Positions 62,715 through 64,000 of a stretch of DNA of 64,000 bases are shown in pieces; position 1 is the stretch's first letter, and every line of letters begins with the position of its first letter. The position numbers and the translations under genes are program-made. A model generated the notes under the pieces. The model saw only the letters and a program-made list of their open reading frames with translations, was not told the DNA's origin and ran no database searches. The stretch lies in NCBI RefSeq assembly GCF_964340395.1, contig NC_135562.1, positions 21,371,892-21,435,891 on the forward strand, written 5' to 3'. Origin of the DNA: Glandiceps talaboti. Its lineage: Eukaryota > Hemichordata > Enteropneusta > Spengelidae.

Positions 62715-62830
62715 ATTTCTTGTGACCACAACACCATCAAAATCTGATGTTCCCTATTAAAGCCATCATTATTAGACAACTTGTAAGAAAGTCCAATTTG
62801 CATTTATTCTGACCCATGACAACAAAATTT
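62715..62830. repeat. longer member of the ATTTCTTGTGA palindrome family
   Basis: It opens with ATTTCTTGTGA and AAAATCTGATGTTCCC, has a degenerate closing arm (ACTTGTAAGAAA) and continues to TTCTGACCCATGACAACAAA, matching the sequence after the 50.58-kb copy. The spacing between the arms is longer. Confidence 0.4.
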
Positions 62831-64000
62831 ATGCGCATATTATTTTAGCTGATCATAGTAACGCACTGTAGAAGCACTTCAATAAAGAACTGTTTACTGA
62901 CAACTAGTGTTTGTAATTAAGAACTTCAAGAAACTGTAGGACAGTTCATCTGTAACAATACTTTATTCTTTGGTATCAATTGACATTAATTCCAATTTAT
63001 AACTATTCAAAATTTGTATATCAAAAACTTAGCTAGACTGTTCCTAACTTGAGATTTATAATTGAACTGATCACAACACTACTTCTGATATGTTTCAATT
63101 CTTTAAAATTAAGTGTCTAAATTAAAACAAAATTCAAATTTGTTGAAAAAGCTGTTGAAGTATAAAACTAGTGAAGGATTCTTTCTCTTGTACTTGTTTA
63201 CTGTATACAGAAACTGAGATGTATAACAATGTCTAGTGGAGAACCCAAAATGCAATTGTCTTTTGATATGTGGTTCAATAACAAACAACAACGCTTGTCT
63301 GTTATTAGATTAAAGTCTTAAATCAAAGATGGAGTCTCAGTTGGTGAATACTATAGAAAAACTATTAGAACCAAAGGAGACTGGGTATTGTGTGAAAGGG
63401 CACACTACATCAATGGATTGTAGAATTAGTTGTAGTCTCTAGGTGTGTATACAATAACAGGATTACAAACAAATGGCTTTACATCAAAATCCTCTAGGTA
63501 ACACTGATACATATAACTGATAGACCAATACTATACTTTTAAAGGCCATGGGAAAACTTGCCAATTTTGGGTACACTCAAAAATAATTGTTTGTTTTGCC
63601 TAACTGCTAGGTATATGAAAAAGTTGGGTTTTAAATTCCTCATTTTCACAACAAACCCTAGTTTACATATGTAATACATTTCACATTGAAACACAAATAC
63701 ATATAAATGTCATAATATCTTAAGAGAAATTGGTAAAAAAGCATTAATATTTTACAAAAATGTGTATTCAAAATTTCAACAAAAATGTGAAATAGTACTG
63801 TTTTACTGATAGAAGAAAAAACCTGGTGTTTTAAATGCTATTTTCTCAACATAATCTGTTTTTTTACTAATGTCATAACAGTAACACCTGAATTTATATT
63901 TTGGGGTAAAAAGAAAACAAGCGTTCTACACAAATTTATATTGAAACTTCAACAAATAATATATGATAAAACTAGTTTGTTAAGAACTTTCTGTTTGAAA
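62831..64000. other. AT-rich right end, nothing recognised
   Basis: No long frame, repeat or element seen up to the window edge. Confidence 0.5.

Overview
The window looks like AT-rich, gene-poor nuclear DNA from an invertebrate animal, probably marine. Support: spliceable eukaryotic exons, a TTC22-like TPR gene, truncated CR1/L2/Jockey-like LINE tails, hAT-like and Mutator-like non-autonomous transposons, long GT/CA and tetranucleotide microsatellites, and the degenerate 'GACGGACGGACGG ... CGGACTTCGTCCGG' repeat type often seen in marine invertebrate genomes. Nothing prokaryotic, viral or organellar was recognised. The sequence alone does not let me name the phylum.

Only one protein-coding gene can be called with confidence: a TTC22-like tetratricopeptide-repeat gene on the minus strand (54242-55900), with a good 3' splice site just upstream of its ATG. 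Two further minus-strand exons end at good splice donors (31325-31629 and 41891-42084). I do not recognise their proteins. They could be early exons of one or two genes with long introns.

Most of the rest is tandem repeat. At least fifteen unrelated minisatellite arrays with units from about 28 to 102 bp are scattered along the window: 3.6-4.7, 7.0-7.6, 8.5-8.7, 18.9-20.4, 22.7-23.4, 24.7-25.5, 26.8-28.0, 28.4-29.2, 34.5-36.0, 36.5-37.2, 49.0-49.2, 52.5-53.0, 57.5-58.9, 60.0-61.4 and 61.7-62.7 kb. Smaller duplications lie between them. Several arrays have units divisible by three and so create long but probably spurious reading frames.

Mobile elements are: a hAT-like non-autonomous element that inserted into the edge of a minisatellite (21258-22720); a 261-bp palindromic element with a 9-bp target duplication (40280-40540); a foldback element (37851-38195); a family of 66-bp palindromic modules (38.25, 49.60, 50.58 kb, with a related copy at 62.7 kb); and three LINE 3' ends (8.2, 40.6-41.05, 48.3-48.95 kb).

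The remaining stretches are AT-rich and show no recognisable feature. The items most worth a second look are the palindromic 66-bp modules, the two transposon insertions with their target duplications, the inverted repeat unit at the edge of the 42-bp array, and the 33-bp array that repeats a perfect branch-point-like TACTAAC about 45 times.
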